Translations under genes and position numbers: made by a program
Notes under the pieces: generated by a model
The model's database searches: none
The model's input: the letters and a program-made list of their open reading frames with translations, nothing else
Told to the model about the DNA's origin: nothing
Assembly: GCF_000314855.2 (NCBI RefSeq)
Contig: NZ_KB233223.1
Location: 633,904-697,903, forward strand
Direction of reading: 5' to 3'
From: Providencia burhodogranariea DSM 19968
GTDB taxonomy: Bacteria > Pseudomonadota > Gammaproteobacteria > Enterobacterales > Enterobacteriaceae
Length of the DNA: 64,000 nt
In this document: one piece after another, positions 31,276 through 41,271 of the stretch
Position numbering within the stretch: the first letter of the stretch is position 1
Layout: every line of letters starts with the position of its first letter

Positions 31276-34182
31276 CTATTGATGTGTGACTACAACCAAA
31301 CGAATTGCATCAAGGCGCCATGTTGCTTGGTCGATATTGGTCAGTAACTGTCGACGTTCTTCTTCTATAACGTCTAGCTCGTCATCACGGATATTTGGAT
31401 TGACTGCTTTCAGTGCTTCAAGTCGAGCAAGTTCAAGGGAGAGGGCTTTATCTGCGGCTTCTTTCGCATTATTGATAAGCACTTTCGCTTCCTTTTCGAC
31501 CATAGGCTCTGATAGTTTCAGTACAGAATGAACTTCAGTTTGTACTGCACTAACCAGTTTGCTTGCCATATGACGATTGATTGCATTGAGCTGGCGGTTA
31601 AAGCTTTCAAACTCAACCTGTGAAGACAGGTTATTTCCTTTAAGGTCAATCAGTAGGCGAATTGGTGTAGCAGGTAAGAAGCGGCTAATCTGCAAGTTCT
31701 TAGGTGCTTGTGCCTCAAGCACATAAATCAATTCTGTCAGCAATGTACCGACGGGTAATGCTTTATTTTTAAGTAAAGAAACTGCGCAGCTTCCGGTATC
31801 ACCAGATAACACCAAGTCTAAACCATTACGAATAATTGGATGTTCCCAGCTAATGAATTGCGTGTCTTCGCGGGACAAAGCTTGCTCACGGTCAAAAGTC
31901 ACCGTGCAACCATCTTGTGGTAGACCAGGGAAATCAGGGACTAGCATATGGTCAGATGGCGTTAAAATTAGCAAGTTATCGCTCTTATCTTCCTGACTGA
32001 TACCAACGATATCAAACAGGTTAAGTGCAAAATTCACCAACTCAGTATCATTGTCTTCCGCGCCAATGGTTTCTGCCAATTTAACGCCAGCATCACCACC
32101 ATTAGAATGCATTTCAAGTAAGCGATCACGACCTTGTTCAAGCTGTAATTTCAGCGATTCATGCTCACTGCGGCAAGTTTTTAAAAACTCTTCGAAGCCG
32201 TCTGTTACTGTTGGCTCAGCCATAAATTGCAGTAATTGCTGATAATATTTATCGTAAATTGCGCGGCCAGTTGGGCAGGTATGCTCGAACGCATCTAACC
32301 CTTCGTGGAACCAACGTAGCAGGACCGCTTGTGCGGTATTTTCTAGATAAGGCACGCTTAATACGATATCGCGAGTTTGACCTATACGATCCAATCGACC
32401 AATACGCTGTTCTAATAGGTCAGGGTTGAACGGTAAGTCAAACATCACTAACTGGTTTGCGAATTGGAAGTTACGGCCTTCAGAACCAATTTCAGAGCAA
32501 AGTAAAACCTGCGCACCATCTTCTTGAGAAGCGAAGTAAGCAGATGCACGGTCGCGTTCAAGCAGTGATAGGCCTTCATGGAAAACACCGGCACGAATAC
32601 CTTCGCGTTCACGTAAGACTTGCTCTAGTTGCATAGCGGTTGCCGCTTTGGCACAAATAACGAGTACTTTCTCATGGCGATTCGCCATCAGATAGCCCAT
32701 CAACCACTCAACGCGCGGATCGAAGTTCCACCAAGTTGCATTTTCGCCTTCAAATTCTTGATAAATTTGCTCTGGATATAACAACTCTTTTGCACGTGTT
32801 TCGAGGTCTTTTTTCGAGCCCATAATACCCGCAACTTTGATTGCAGTTTGGTATTGGGTTGGAAGAGGCATTTTCAGTGAATGTAATTCACGACGTGGGA
32901 AGCCTTTTACACCATTTCGGGTGTTTCTAAATAATAAGCGGCTAGTACCATGTCGATCCATCAGCATGCTAATCAGTTCTTGTCGAGCCGTTGTACCATC
33001 TTCACTTTCAATATTGGCCGCTTTCAATAACGGTTCAATATCTTGCTCTTTAATTAGTTCATTGAGCAGATTTTGTTGGTCAGTTGTGAGTTTGTCACCA
33101 GAGAGCAGTAGCGATACGGCATCAGCGACAGGACGATAGTTATCTTGCTCATCAATAAATTCTTGATAATCATGGAAACGACTTGGATCGAGCAGACGAA
33201 GGCGTGCAAAATGGCTCTCTTGGCCGAGTTGTTCTGGGGTTGCTGTCAGTAGCAAAACAGAAGGAATATTTTCAGATAATGTTTCAATAACTTGGTATTC
33301 ACGACTTGGTGCGGCTTCACTCCATTGTAAATGGTGAGCTTCATCCACAATCATCATATCCCAACCAGCTTCTACTAGCAGATCAAAACGTTGCTTGCTA
33401 CGGCGTACAAAGTCGAGCGAGCACAGAACCAGTTGTTCAGTCTCAAAAGGATTATCACTGTCATGTTGTGCTTCACTGTAGCGGCTATCATCGAACAGCG
33501 AAAAACGCAGATTAAAGCGACGTAGCATCTCAACGAGCCACTGATGTTGTAAGCTCTCTGGTACGATCACTAATACTCGTTCAGCGCGTCCAGCCATCAG
33601 CTGTTGATGGATAATCATGCCAGCTTCAATAGTCTTACCTAATCCTACTTCATCAGCGAGTAATACGCGTGGGTGATGGCGTTTACCGACTTCATTAGCG
33701 ATGTGTAACTGATGAGGGATCAAACTTGCACGGATACCGCGCAGGCCGGTAGCTTGGTGCTTAACTTGTTCGCTTTGAAACTTACGTGCGCGATAACGCA
33801 ATGCAAAGCGATCCATGCGGTCGATTTGACCAGCAAATAAACGATCTTGTGGCTTGTTAAACGTGAGTTTGCTATCGAGAAAAACTTCTCTCAGGCTAAC
33901 ATTCTGTTCTTCGGTATCAAGGCGGGTGCCATTATAAGTTAGCAGACCGTCATCTTCAGTGACGCTTTCAATTTGCAACTGCCAGCCTTCATGGCTGGTG
34001 ATGGTGTCGCCTTCATTAAACATAACTCGAGTGATAGGGGCATCACTGCGTGAGTAGAGGCGGTTTTCGCCAGTTGCGGGAAAAAGCACAGTCACCATAC
34101 GGGCATCAATAGCCACAACGGCGCCTAGTCCGAGTTCGCTTTCTGTATCGCTGATCCAGCGCTGACCAAGAGTAAATGGCAT
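31276..34182 (-). CDS. rapA: RNA polymerase-associated ATPase RapA (HepA)
   Basis: RapA is a Swi2/Snf2-type ATPase that binds RNA polymerase and helps it recycle after termination. Tandem Tudor-like N-terminal domains (about residues 1-105) precede the helicase core, with Walker [14 protein letters not shown] near residue 173, DEAHH near 280, and the C-terminal motif VI region [13 protein letters not shown] long coiled C-terminal domain follows. The length of 968 residues equals E. coli. It lies between polB and rluA on the same strand, the E. coli order. Confidence 0.97.
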   Translation of the reverse strand: MPFTLGQRWISDTESELGLGAVVAIDARMVTVLFPATGENRLYSRSDAPITRVMFNEGDTITSHEGWQLQIESVTEDDGLLTYNGTRLDTEEQNVSLREVFLDSKLTFNKPQDRLFAGQIDRMDRFALRYRARKFQSEQVKHQATGLRGIRASLIPHQLHIANEVGKRHHPRVLLADEVGLGKTIEAGMIIHQQLMAGRAERVLVIVPESLQHQWLVEMLRRFNLRFSLFDDSRYSEAQHDSDNPFETEQLVLCSLDFVRRSKQRFDLLVEAGWDMMIVDEAHHLQWSEAAPSREYQVIETLSENIPSVLLLTATPEQLGQESHFARLRLLDPSRFHDYQEFIDEQDNYRPVADAVSLLLSGDKLTTDQQNLLNELIKEQDIEPLLKAANIESEDGTTARQELISMLMDRHGTSRLLFRNTRNGVKGFPRRELHSLKMPLPTQYQTAIKVAGIMGSKKDLETRAKELLYPEQIYQEFEGENATWWNFDPRVEWLMGYLMANRHEKVLVICAKAATAMQLEQVLREREGIRAGVFHEGLSLLERDRASAYFASQEDGAQVLLCSEIGSEGRNFQFANQLVMFDLPFNPDLLEQRIGRLDRIGQTRDIVLSVPYLENTAQAVLLRWFHEGLDAFEHTCPTGRAIYDKYYQQLLQFMAEPTVTDGFEEFLKTCRSEHESLKLQLEQGRDRLLEMHSNGGDAGVKLAETIGAEDNDTELVNFALNLFDIVGISQEDKSDNLLILTPSDHMLVPDFPGLPQDGCTVTFDREQALSREDTQFISWEHPIIRNGLDLVLSGDTGSCAVSLLKNKALPVGTLLTELIYVLEAQAPKNLQISRFLPATPIRLLIDLKGNNLSSQVEFESFNRQLNAINRHMASKLVSAVQTEVHSVLKLSEPMVEKEAKVLINNAKEAADKALSLELARLEALKAVNPNIRDDELDVIEEERRQLLTNIDQATWRLDAIRLVVVTHQ

Positions 34183-34563
34183 AGGTTTAACTCAATTCCA
34201 TAATTTTGATAGTTTATTTTTAGATTTGTCAGACAAATTATTTATTTGTCTCCACCCTGTGTTGGTAAAACCAGGATAATTCGAATATTAATTGTAGTCG
34301 TTGCCCGAGGGACAATTATAGCAGTCATACTTCAAATTGCCGTTGGCTATGCATGCAGGTGAAACTTGCGACCTGAGCCTCATAGTTACCTATGATCTCT
34401 TGGATATGGTAGCAGTTTGCCGACATACCACTCGAATTATTTTGTGCTGTGTATCGCGCTATTATCTCACGCATGTTGTGTTTTAACGAAGTGCGAGATG
34501 CCAAAGGGGCGTTATATTAATTCAAGCGAGGCTTATCGTCACCTGTTAAAAAAACATCATCCA
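34183..34563. other. polB-rapA gap with ERIC repeat and the presumed rapA promoter
   Basis: A 380-bp gap without a gene. An ERIC-type repeat occupies 34324-34454. The rest, next to rapA, should hold its promoter, but no convincing hexamers were found. Confidence 0.5.
34324..34454. repeat. ERIC-type repeat, full-length diverged copy
   Basis: Left arm GTCATACTTCAAATTGC, a GTTGGCTATGC block, central CTCATAGTTACCTATGATC, and right arm CCACTCGAATTATTTTGTGC. The length of about 130 bp is the expected ERIC size. Confidence 0.7.
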
Positions 34564-36915
34564 TTAAAAGAGCAAAGTTATCTGCCCAGTTAAGATTGTA
34601 TCAAAATCATCTTGTAAAAAGGGCAATATAGCGTCTGCGATGGGTTTTATTTGCTTTAGGATATAGTGTTCATAGTCTGGGCGAGCTGTGACAATTTCAA
34701 GTGGCTCGGGACCTGCTTGAGTAATAATATAACTTATCCACCCACCATTTTGGTACTGTTGTGGGCGTTGAAGTTTTAAATTGTATTCATCAGCTTGGCG
34801 AGCAGCTCTCACATGAGGGGGAACATTACGTTGATAATCAGAGAGTTTTCGGCGCAGACGTTTACGATAGACTAAGCGGTCATCGTACTTACCATTGCGA
34901 ATAAATTGTACATATTCGCGAATAAATTCACGATAAGGTTGGCGATGAAAAATTCGGGTATACAACTCTTTTTGGAAATATTGTGCAAGAGGAGTCCAGT
35001 CTGAGCGGATAGTTTCTAAACCTCTGAAGACCATTTTATCTCCACTGAGACCCGCATAACGCTTTTTACTTCCAGATTCAGAGCCGCGAATTGTTGGCAT
35101 CAAAAAACGGCGATAATGTGTTTCATACTCAAGCTCTAAGACGCCTTCTAATTGCCATTCATCTTGTAGATGCTGTTTCCACCAGTCATTTACGTAGTCT
35201 CGCAACTCAAAACCTATTCTTTGTGCCTGTTCTTGTGTATGAGATTCTTTTAACCAGACAAAGGTTGAATCTGTGTCCCCGTAAATGACTTGATAGCCGC
35301 GAGATTCAATCAACTCTTTGGTAATACGCATAATTTCATGCCCGCGCATTGTAATAGAAGCGGTGAGGCGAGGATCAAAAAAACGGCAGCCTTCTGCACC
35401 AAGTACACCAGCAAAGGCATTCATAATAATCTTTAAGGCTTGAGAAAGAGGAGCATTGTTCTCTTTTTTCGCTTTGTCACGCTCTTGCCAAATATGGCTT
35501 ACAATATCCGGTAAGCAATGTACTGTGCGTGAGAACCAAGCATTGCGAAAACCTGAAATGGAATGCTGTTTTTCTGGATGCACAAGCCCCTCAATCATAC
35601 CTGCGGGGTCAATCAAAAAAGTACGAATAATCGATGGATACAGGCTTTTATAATCAAGAACGACAACGGAATCATATAAACCTGGCTGTGAATCCATCAC
35701 AAAACCACCGGGATTATGTTGTAGTTTTTGCTCGTGTAGATTTGGTGCAATAAATCCAAGGCGATGCAAGCGCGGAATATACAAATGAGAAAAAGCGGCA
35801 ACAGAACCGCCCATACGGTCAACAGCAAGTCCTGTTACTGCCGAACGTTCTTGTAAGAACGCCATTAAATCGGTTTTTTCGAAGATGCGATGAACTAAAA
35901 TACAGTCTTGAATATTATAGTGTGCGAGAGCAGGCTTATCATGCTGGAAACGGCGATTGATCTCATCCATTCGGTCATAAGGCGTATTGATAGCCTTACC
36001 TTCCCCAAGTAACGTTTGAGCGACAGATTCAAGACTAAAAGAGGGAAAATTCCACGTAGCCGCTTTTAGAGAATCGATACCATCAATAATTAGACGACCG
36101 TCAGCAGATGCAAAAAAGACACCTTGCTTAAAACCATGTTCTCGCCATTCAAGTTTTTTTCGATTCCGGCCAAATAACAGAGGGATACCATAGCGTTCAG
36201 CATGTTTTTGTAAAACATTTAAATCGAATTGGATTAGGTTCCAACCAATGATGGCATCAGGATCATACTGTTGTAGCCATTCATTTAATCTATCAAGCAA
36301 TTGTGGGCGACTAGTGACGTAAACTAGGCGATGTTGATTGTTAAGTGCAGGGCCTTGTTCTGGCCCCAACATAAAAACAACGTCATCACCACAACCGGAT
36401 AAACCAATAGAATATAATTCGCCATGCTGGCTAGTTTCGATGTCTAAAGACACGGCTTTGATTGTTGGGCGATAGCCTTCGCAGGGTTTTAGCTGATATT
36501 CGCCTTGTCGATTACGAGAAAACCACACTGGTGCAGTAATAAAACGCTCCATCAGGTAGCGTTCACTGGGGCGAATATCGGTTTCGAGAACTTCCACGCC
36601 AAACTCTAGGCAATTTTTTTCAAGATTTTGTAGTTGACGATATTGTTGGCAGTATATGGCGTACACTTTTTCACGACGAAAGTCAGATAATGCAACAGGA
36701 CGATAGATAATATTCGCTTGCCCATCTAACAAATGTTTCACGGTGGGTAACGACGAAATGGGAATAAAGCCAACGGCTTGTTGGTTAGGAACTGTGACTT
36801 TTCTAGGACCGTTGTCTGTGAGTAACCAATAGCTTACCTCAACCCCTTGACGGGTATCTTTCCAATGGCGACTTAAAATAAAGCCTTTTTCAGCGGTAGA
36901 CATAAGTTGAGGCAT
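34564..36915 (-). CDS. polB: DNA polymerase II PolB, with Tyr-to-Ala change in motif B
   Basis: Family B DNA polymerase with proofreading exonuclease, SOS-induced, used in replication restart and lesion bypass. Exonuclease motifs [16 protein letters not shown] and YNIQD, and polymerase motifs [10 protein letters not shown] and YGDTDSTF, are intact. Motif B reads [12 protein letters not shown]: the Tyr of the family pattern Kx3NSxYG is Ala (codon GCT, 35410-35412; residue 502 in the chosen numbering). The start at 36915 gives 783 residues, the E. coli length, with GTGAG 7 bases upstream; ATG 36903 is an alternative and the frame is open to a TTG at 36939. A LexA-type box lies about 45 bp upstream. 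Confidence 0.96.
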   Translation of the reverse strand: MPQLMSTAEKGFILSRHWKDTRQGVEVSYWLLTDNGPRKVTVPNQQAVGFIPISSLPTVKHLLDGQANIIYRPVALSDFRREKVYAIYCQQYRQLQNLEKNCLEFGVEVLETDIRPSERYLMERFITAPVWFSRNRQGEYQLKPCEGYRPTIKAVSLDIETSQHGELYSIGLSGCGDDVVFMLGPEQGPALNNQHRLVYVTSRPQLLDRLNEWLQQYDPDAIIGWNLIQFDLNVLQKHAERYGIPLLFGRNRKKLEWREHGFKQGVFFASADGRLIIDGIDSLKAATWNFPSFSLESVAQTLLGEGKAINTPYDRMDEINRRFQHDKPALAHYNIQDCILVHRIFEKTDLMAFLQERSAVTGLAVDRMGGSVAAFSHLYIPRLHRLGFIAPNLHEQKLQHNPGGFVMDSQPGLYDSVVVLDYKSLYPSIIRTFLIDPAGMIEGLVHPEKQHSISGFRNAWFSRTVHCLPDIVSHIWQERDKAKKENNAPLSQALKIIMNAFAGVLGAEGCRFFDPRLTASITMRGHEIMRITKELIESRGYQVIYGDTDSTFVWLKESHTQEQAQRIGFELRDYVNDWWKQHLQDEWQLEGVLELEYETHYRRFLMPTIRGSESGSKKRYAGLSGDKMVFRGLETIRSDWTPLAQYFQKELYTRIFHRQPYREFIREYVQFIRNGKYDDRLVYRKRLRRKLSDYQRNVPPHVRAARQADEYNLKLQRPQQYQNGGWISYIITQAGPEPLEIVTARPDYEHYILKQIKPIADAILPFLQDDFDTILTGQITLLF

Positions 36916-36960
36916 AAGGAGACTCACATAAAAATTCAACGAGTCTACTATACGTGAGAG

Positions 36961-36978
36961 GTGTGGTTTTATACAGTA
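36961..36978 (-). promoter_or_regulatory. LexA box of polB
   Basis: On the minus strand the sequence TACTGTATAAAACCACAC agrees with the LexA operator core CTGT-N8-ACA(G), with one mismatch in the right half. As I recall it, the E. coli polB box is almost identical. It sits 46-63 bp upstream of the chosen polB start, so polB is probably SOS-regulated. Confidence 0.65.
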
Positions 36979-37123
36979 TTTTTTGTCATGTTATTTAGTG
37001 ATATTAAACGCAAAAAGTGCCAAATTGTCACTTTTTTACGTTTTTAATCGTGATTTATTGGCTGAAATGATATAAAAACGGCTATTTGATAGCCTGAATA
37101 AATAATTGATCAATGGGTACGGC

Positions 37124-37828
37124 TTAATTGTTTTTTGCAATACCAAGTAACTGCGAAGCAGGTGTTGTTCCTGCCAATAATGCGTTAGTACTGCCATCAT
37201 AGGCGATAGTACCATTCGCTATCACCAGCGTGCGGGGAGCAATTTGCAATGCATCTTCAACATTATGGGAAACCATAACCAGTGTGATGGACTTTAATTG
37301 ACATATTTCATCAACCAACAATAACATTTCATTACGTAAAGCAGGATCGAGTGCAGAAAATGGCTCATCTAATAGCAAAATAGGTTGCTGGCGGATAAGG
37401 CAACGCGCTAGTGCCGCACGTTGACGCTGCCCACCAGATAACTGAGCGGGCAATCTATCAAGGAACTCAAGAAGGCTAACTTGCTCAGCTATTTCCTCAA
37501 CTTGAGTTATTTGTTCTCGATTTAATCTCAGTCCAGGATGTAATCCTAACCCAATATTTTGTTTTACAGATAAGTGAGCGAACAGGTTATTTTCCTGAAA
37601 CAGCATCGAGACTGGGCGCTTAGCTGGAGGGGTATAAGTATGATTGTGCCCATTTAATTGGATAGAACCGCTTTTGGCAAATTGAAAGCCACTAATTAAA
37701 CTCAGTAGTGTGCTTTTACCGGCACCACTTGGCCCCATTACGGCGACTCGCTCACCTGTTTCAATAGAAAAATCAAACAACATATTCATATTGTGATACT
37801 GGTAATCTAGTTGGTCTAATTTAATCAT
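37124..37828 (-). CDS. thiQ: Thiamine ABC transporter ATP-binding protein ThiQ
   Basis: ThiQ powers thiamine and TPP import by the ThiBPQ system. Walker [11 protein letters not shown]-loop LFQENNLF, signature LSGGQRQR and Walker B ILLLDEP are intact. I chose the ATG at 37828 (234 residues, E. coli 232), where AGGAAAG lies just upstream; the frame is open to 37870 inside thiP. The start overlaps the end of thiP by 8 bp, so it is translationally coupled. It is last in thiB-thiP-thiQ. Confidence 0.95.
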   Translation of the reverse strand: MIKLDQLDYQYHNMNMLFDFSIETGERVAVMGPSGAGKSTLLSLISGFQFAKSGSIQLNGHNHTYTPPAKRPVSMLFQENNLFAHLSVKQNIGLGLHPGLRLNREQITQVEEIAEQVSLLEFLDRLPAQLSGGQRQRAALARCLIRQQPILLLDEPFSALDPALRNEMLLLVDEICQLKSITLVMVSHNVEDALQIAPRTLVIANGTIAYDGSTNALLAGTTPASQLLGIAKNN

Positions 37829-39425
37829 TATTCTTTCCTGAAATACGCTCAAGTAGGCTAAATAAACCAAAACACAATAAAAGTAATACCATCGCCGTCA
37901 CGGCACCATCATTAGTTCGGTACGCACCTATTTGCTGATAAAGGTAGTAGGGTAATGTACGAAAATCTTCATTGCCAAATAGAGCAACCACACCAAAATC
38001 ACCAATAGAAATAACACAAGCAAATGCGAGCGCTTGAGCTATTGGTTTTTTCAATGCTTTTAATTCAATGATACGCAGGCGATTAAAACCACTAATCGCT
38101 AATGACTGACAAAGCGGGTTATAGCGTTCAGCGAGATCCCGCATTGGGTTTTCAAGTACCTTCAATGCATAAGGGATCGCAAGTAAAGCGTTGGTCATAA
38201 TCACTAATGCATAAGGTGATTCAGGGATCCCGATGGTTTCATTAAATAGAATGAAAAAACCGGTCGCGAGCACAATTCCGGGCATGGCTAAAATGACTAA
38301 TCCACTGAGCTCCATGGCTTGCCCTAACTTGATTGCGCGACGTAAACGTAATTCACGGCTACTCCATAGTAACATCATCGTCAGCAAGACACAGAGTATG
38401 CCAGCACACAAGGCAATAAAGAGTGATGTAGAGGCTGCTTGCCAAAGGGTATTCTGACTGAGTACCTCAATTAAGCGCCCGTTTAATCCATCGACGATAA
38501 TCGCGAAAAGTGGCGGAAATAATAATAAGAGGGCTGCAATAATCACTAATGTATCACGTATACGACGAAATCTATTATCTGCTGGGTCATACCAATGGTT
38601 TTGCTGGCTATAACCAATCGAAAAAATACTACTTATTTTTTGACTAAGGAACATTAGCCCAATACAGAAAAATAGTTGAATTAAAGCCAGTATTGCTGCT
38701 CGACCAGGATCGAAGTCATAACTTAATGCTTGATAAATTGCTAGCTCAATGGTAGTAGCAGCAGGGCCACCACCGAGCGCAAGCACAGTAGCAAAACTGG
38801 CAAAACACAACATAAATATTAGTGCAGCAGTAGGTAACATTTGCCTACGCAAATAAGGCCATTCAAGAATGCGAAATTGTTGCCACTCATTAAACCCTAA
38901 TTGTGCTGCAATTTGGCGTTGCTCCGTGGCGATATTTTCCAATGATTGCAGTAGCATACGTGTTGCAAGCGGCATATTAAAGAAGATATGCGCAAGCAGT
39001 ATTCCTTTAAGCCCATAAGGTGAAAAATTATAATCGATACCAAATAATTGAAACAGCTGAGCGAGCCAGCCTGTTTTCCCATAAATTGATAAAATACCAA
39101 ATACAGCAACCAGAACGGGCAAAACAAGCGTCATTGCACAGAGTCGTAAGAATAAAAATTTTCCCGGAAAGCGCCGACGATAAAGTGCGCGTGCCAGTAA
39201 AATTGCCGGAAGCACCGAAAATAAAGCGGATAAAAAGGCCTGCCAGAAAGTGAAGCCAATGACATGCCATAGATAACCATCATTAAAAACTTCACCAATC
39301 GAAATACTCGGTGAAAAAAGCGATAAAGCACCAAAAGCGAGTAGCGCAACGCATACTAATAAACCGGAAGCAAAGGCTCCCGGTAAGAGAGACCAATTAA
39401 TTAACGGCTGACGGCAGTTTGCCAT
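37821..39425 (-). CDS. thiP: Thiamine ABC transporter permease ThiP
   Basis: ThiP is the inner-membrane channel of the thiamine importer, a fused permease with about 12 hydrophobic segments and two BPD-type permease domains. EAA-like loops are visible near [16 protein letters not shown] and [24 protein letters not shown] chose ATG 39425 ([10 protein letters not shown]), as in E. coli, for 534 residues; ATG 39437 is also in frame. The start overlaps the thiB end by 25 bp. The thiBPQ order matches E. coli, but the araBAD genes beside it in E. coli are not here. Confidence 0.94.
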   Translation of the reverse strand: MANCRQPLINWSLLPGAFASGLLVCVALLAFGALSLFSPSISIGEVFNDGYLWHVIGFTFWQAFLSALFSVLPAILLARALYRRRFPGKFLFLRLCAMTLVLPVLVAVFGILSIYGKTGWLAQLFQLFGIDYNFSPYGLKGILLAHIFFNMPLATRMLLQSLENIATEQRQIAAQLGFNEWQQFRILEWPYLRRQMLPTAALIFMLCFASFATVLALGGGPAATTIELAIYQALSYDFDPGRAAILALIQLFFCIGLMFLSQKISSIFSIGYSQQNHWYDPADNRFRRIRDTLVIIAALLLLFPPLFAIIVDGLNGRLIEVLSQNTLWQAASTSLFIALCAGILCVLLTMMLLWSSRELRLRRAIKLGQAMELSGLVILAMPGIVLATGFFILFNETIGIPESPYALVIMTNALLAIPYALKVLENPMRDLAERYNPLCQSLAISGFNRLRIIELKALKKPIAQALAFACVISIGDFGVVALFGNEDFRTLPYYLYQQIGAYRTNDGAVTAMVLLLLCFGLFSLLERISGKNND

Positions 39426-40405
39426 AAACGAACCCATGTTTGACGGTCTTTGGCAACTTCTTGCGCGCTAAATTGCAGTGACTTTTTAGGTAGAGGAAGG
39501 TTGTTGTAAACCTCTGGTAATGGAATATCAATCACTGGATACATCCAGTTAGTAGTCGGTAGCGTATTTTGGAATTCTGGTGTTAACATAAATTGTAAGA
39601 ATTGCTTTGCTAACTCCGGTTGGGCGCTATTTTTAAGTCTTGCTGCGACTTCAATTTGCATATAATGCCCTTCATCGAATAAGGCCGCAGCGTAGTTATC
39701 TTTCTTATCATTAAGCATTTGGTAGCCCGGCGATGCGGTATAACTCAAAACAAAATCGCCTTCACCTTTTAAAAACAAGCCATAAGCCTCACTCCAGCCT
39801 TTAGTCACTGTCAGTGTTTTACTCGCTATTTTTTGCCATGCATCAGCAGACTTGTCACCATACAGCTTTTCAATCCATAACATTAATCCTAAGCCGGGGG
39901 TGCTAGTACGCGGATCTTGATAAATTATTTTCCAAGATTGATTGCTATTTAATAGGTCATTCATACTTTTGGGTGGGTTTTTGATCTTGTTGGTGTCATA
40001 GATGAAAGCAAAATAACCATAGTCATATGGGATAAATGTTGAATTTTTCCACTCGATAGGCAGTTTTAGCGCGTCAGTATTGATATCTGCGGGGACAAAT
40101 AGACCGGTATTTTCAGCGGAATCAATTAAGTTATTATCAAGGCCTAAAACGATATCAGCTTTACTTTTCGTTCCTTCCATACGCAAACGATTGAGAAGAG
40201 CAACGCCGTCGCCAAGTGAAACAATTTTGAGTTCACAATCGCATTGTTCTTCAAAATTCTTTTTAATTTGTGGCCCCGGCCCCCATTCAGCAGCAAATGA
40301 ATCATAGGTGTAGATGGTGAGAATTGGTTTTTCAGCCCATGCTAATTGAGTAAAACCCAGTGCAGCAAGTGCGATTAATGACTTATAAAGTGAATTTTTT
40401 AACAT
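39401..40405 (-). CDS. thiB: Thiamine-binding periplasmic protein ThiB (TbpA)
   Basis: ThiB binds thiamine, TMP and TPP in the periplasm and delivers them to ThiPQ. A Sec signal, MLKNSLYKSLIALAALGFTQLAWA, is cut before EKPILTIYTYDSF. The mature sequence has the conserved FAAEWGPGP, DIVLGLDNN, FIPYDYGYFAF and DPRTSTPGLG. Length is 334, near E. coli (327). It is first in the operon, 75 bp downstream of a TPP aptamer, so it is expected to fall when TPP is abundant. Confidence 0.96.
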   Translation of the reverse strand: MLKNSLYKSLIALAALGFTQLAWAEKPILTIYTYDSFAAEWGPGPQIKKNFEEQCDCELKIVSLGDGVALLNRLRMEGTKSKADIVLGLDNNLIDSAENTGLFVPADINTDALKLPIEWKNSTFIPYDYGYFAFIYDTNKIKNPPKSMNDLLNSNQSWKIIYQDPRTSTPGLGLMLWIEKLYGDKSADAWQKIASKTLTVTKGWSEAYGLFLKGEGDFVLSYTASPGYQMLNDKKDNYAAALFDEGHYMQIEVAARLKNSAQPELAKQFLQFMLTPEFQNTLPTTNWMYPVIDIPLPEVYNNLPLPKKSLQFSAQEVAKDRQTWVRLWQTAVSR

Positions 40406-40477
40406 ATTTATTCCTGCGTTTGAAAGAAAACCACACAGGATTTGAGAGGGTACCGTAGGCGTTTATACTGACGGCAG

Positions 40478-40558
40478 CTCAAATCCCTACGCCGGCATTG
40501 CCCGGATCAGGTTCTACGGGTTAATTCTCAGCCTAATATTTCGGCACCCCGTTGAGAC
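40478..40558 (-). ncRNA. TPP riboswitch (THI element) of thiBPQ
   Basis: On the minus strand the THI landmarks are in order: ACGGGGTGCC, GGCTGAGA, ACCCG, GAACCTGATCCGGG, AATGCCGGCGTAGGGA. The aptamer binds thiamine pyrophosphate. Downstream, CCTACG (about 40452-40457) can pair with CGTAGG of the aptamer's last strand, a plausible alternative structure leading to the thiB ribosome site. Confidence 0.96.
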
Positions 40559-40565
40559 AATGGCT

Positions 40566-40594
40566 ATTGTAGTGACTTCGCTGATATCTGCAAA
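40566..40594 (-). promoter_or_regulatory. Probable promoter of thiBPQ
   Basis: On the minus strand -35 TTTGCA and -10 TACAAT are 17 bp apart and end just upstream of the TPP aptamer. Confidence 0.55.
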
Positions 40595-40611
40595 CTCTAT
40601 TGATCTAACCG

Positions 40612-40666
40612 TTATACATCGAGCTACAGGTTGTTAACTACAACTCGAATGATTTTGTGTATATAG
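40612..40666. repeat. Short ERIC-like palindrome between thiB and rppH
   Basis: TATACATCGAGCTACAGG and AACTCGAATGATTTTGTGTA are inverted arms with only a few bases between; it looks like a collapsed ERIC copy. Confidence 0.4.
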
Positions 40667-40733
40667 GTTTACCAGTTAGGGTATGTGTGAAACAATTAGC
40701 CATCTTTCAAATTTTAGTTATTGAGGTAGTCTG

Positions 40734-41267
40734 GTGATCGATGATGATGGCTACCGCCCGAATGTAGGCATTGTAATTTGTAATCGGCAAGGGCAGGTTT
40801 TATGGGCTCGCCGCTATGGTCAACATTCATGGCAATTTCCTCAGGGGGGAATTAACCCAGGGGAATCGCCAGAACAGGCTATGTACCGTGAATTGTATGA
40901 AGAGGTTGGCCTACAACGTAAAGATGTTAGGTTGTTAGCTTCAACTCGCAATTGGCTGCGTTACAAATTACCCAAACGTTTGGTGCGTTGGGACACAAAA
41001 CCTGTTTGTATCGGGCAGAAACAGCGTTGGTTCTTATTACAACTTCAATGCAATGAAGCAGATATAAACGTTCAGCGCAGTAAATCGCCAGAATTTGATG
41101 GCTGGCGATGGGTCAGTTATTGGTATCCTGTTAGGCAAGTTGTTTCTTTCAAACGGGAAGTTTATCGTCGAGTCATGAAAGAATTTGCGCCAGTCGTTAT
41201 GCCATTGCCGGAACAAAAATCGGCACAAAGAGCGGCTTTTTCTCACCGTAGGCGTGGGGCTAGATAA
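40734..41267 (+). CDS. rppH: RNA pyrophosphohydrolase RppH
   Basis: RppH removes pyrophosphate from mRNA 5' ends and triggers RNase E decay. The Nudix box spans residues 38-60, with REL-EEVG intact, and the N-terminus is almost identical to E. coli for the first 30 residues. The gene starts with GTG, as in E. coli; no upstream in-frame ATG exists, and the protein has 177 residues. The basic C-terminal tail is HRRRGAR. It is followed 4 bp later by ptsP, forming an operon. Confidence 0.96.
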   Translation: MIDDDGYRPNVGIVICNRQGQVLWARRYGQHSWQFPQGGINPGESPEQAMYRELYEEVGLQRKDVRLLASTRNWLRYKLPKRLVRWDTKPVCIGQKQRWFLLQLQCNEADINVQRSKSPEFDGWRWVSYWYPVRQVVSFKREVYRRVMKEFAPVVMPLPEQKSAQRAAFSHRRRGAR

Positions 41268-41271
41268 TATC

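Noticed and set aside
41185-41271. Upstream extension of ptsP within rppH
   Set aside because: The ATG at 41272 gives exactly the E. coli length and follows the rppH stop.
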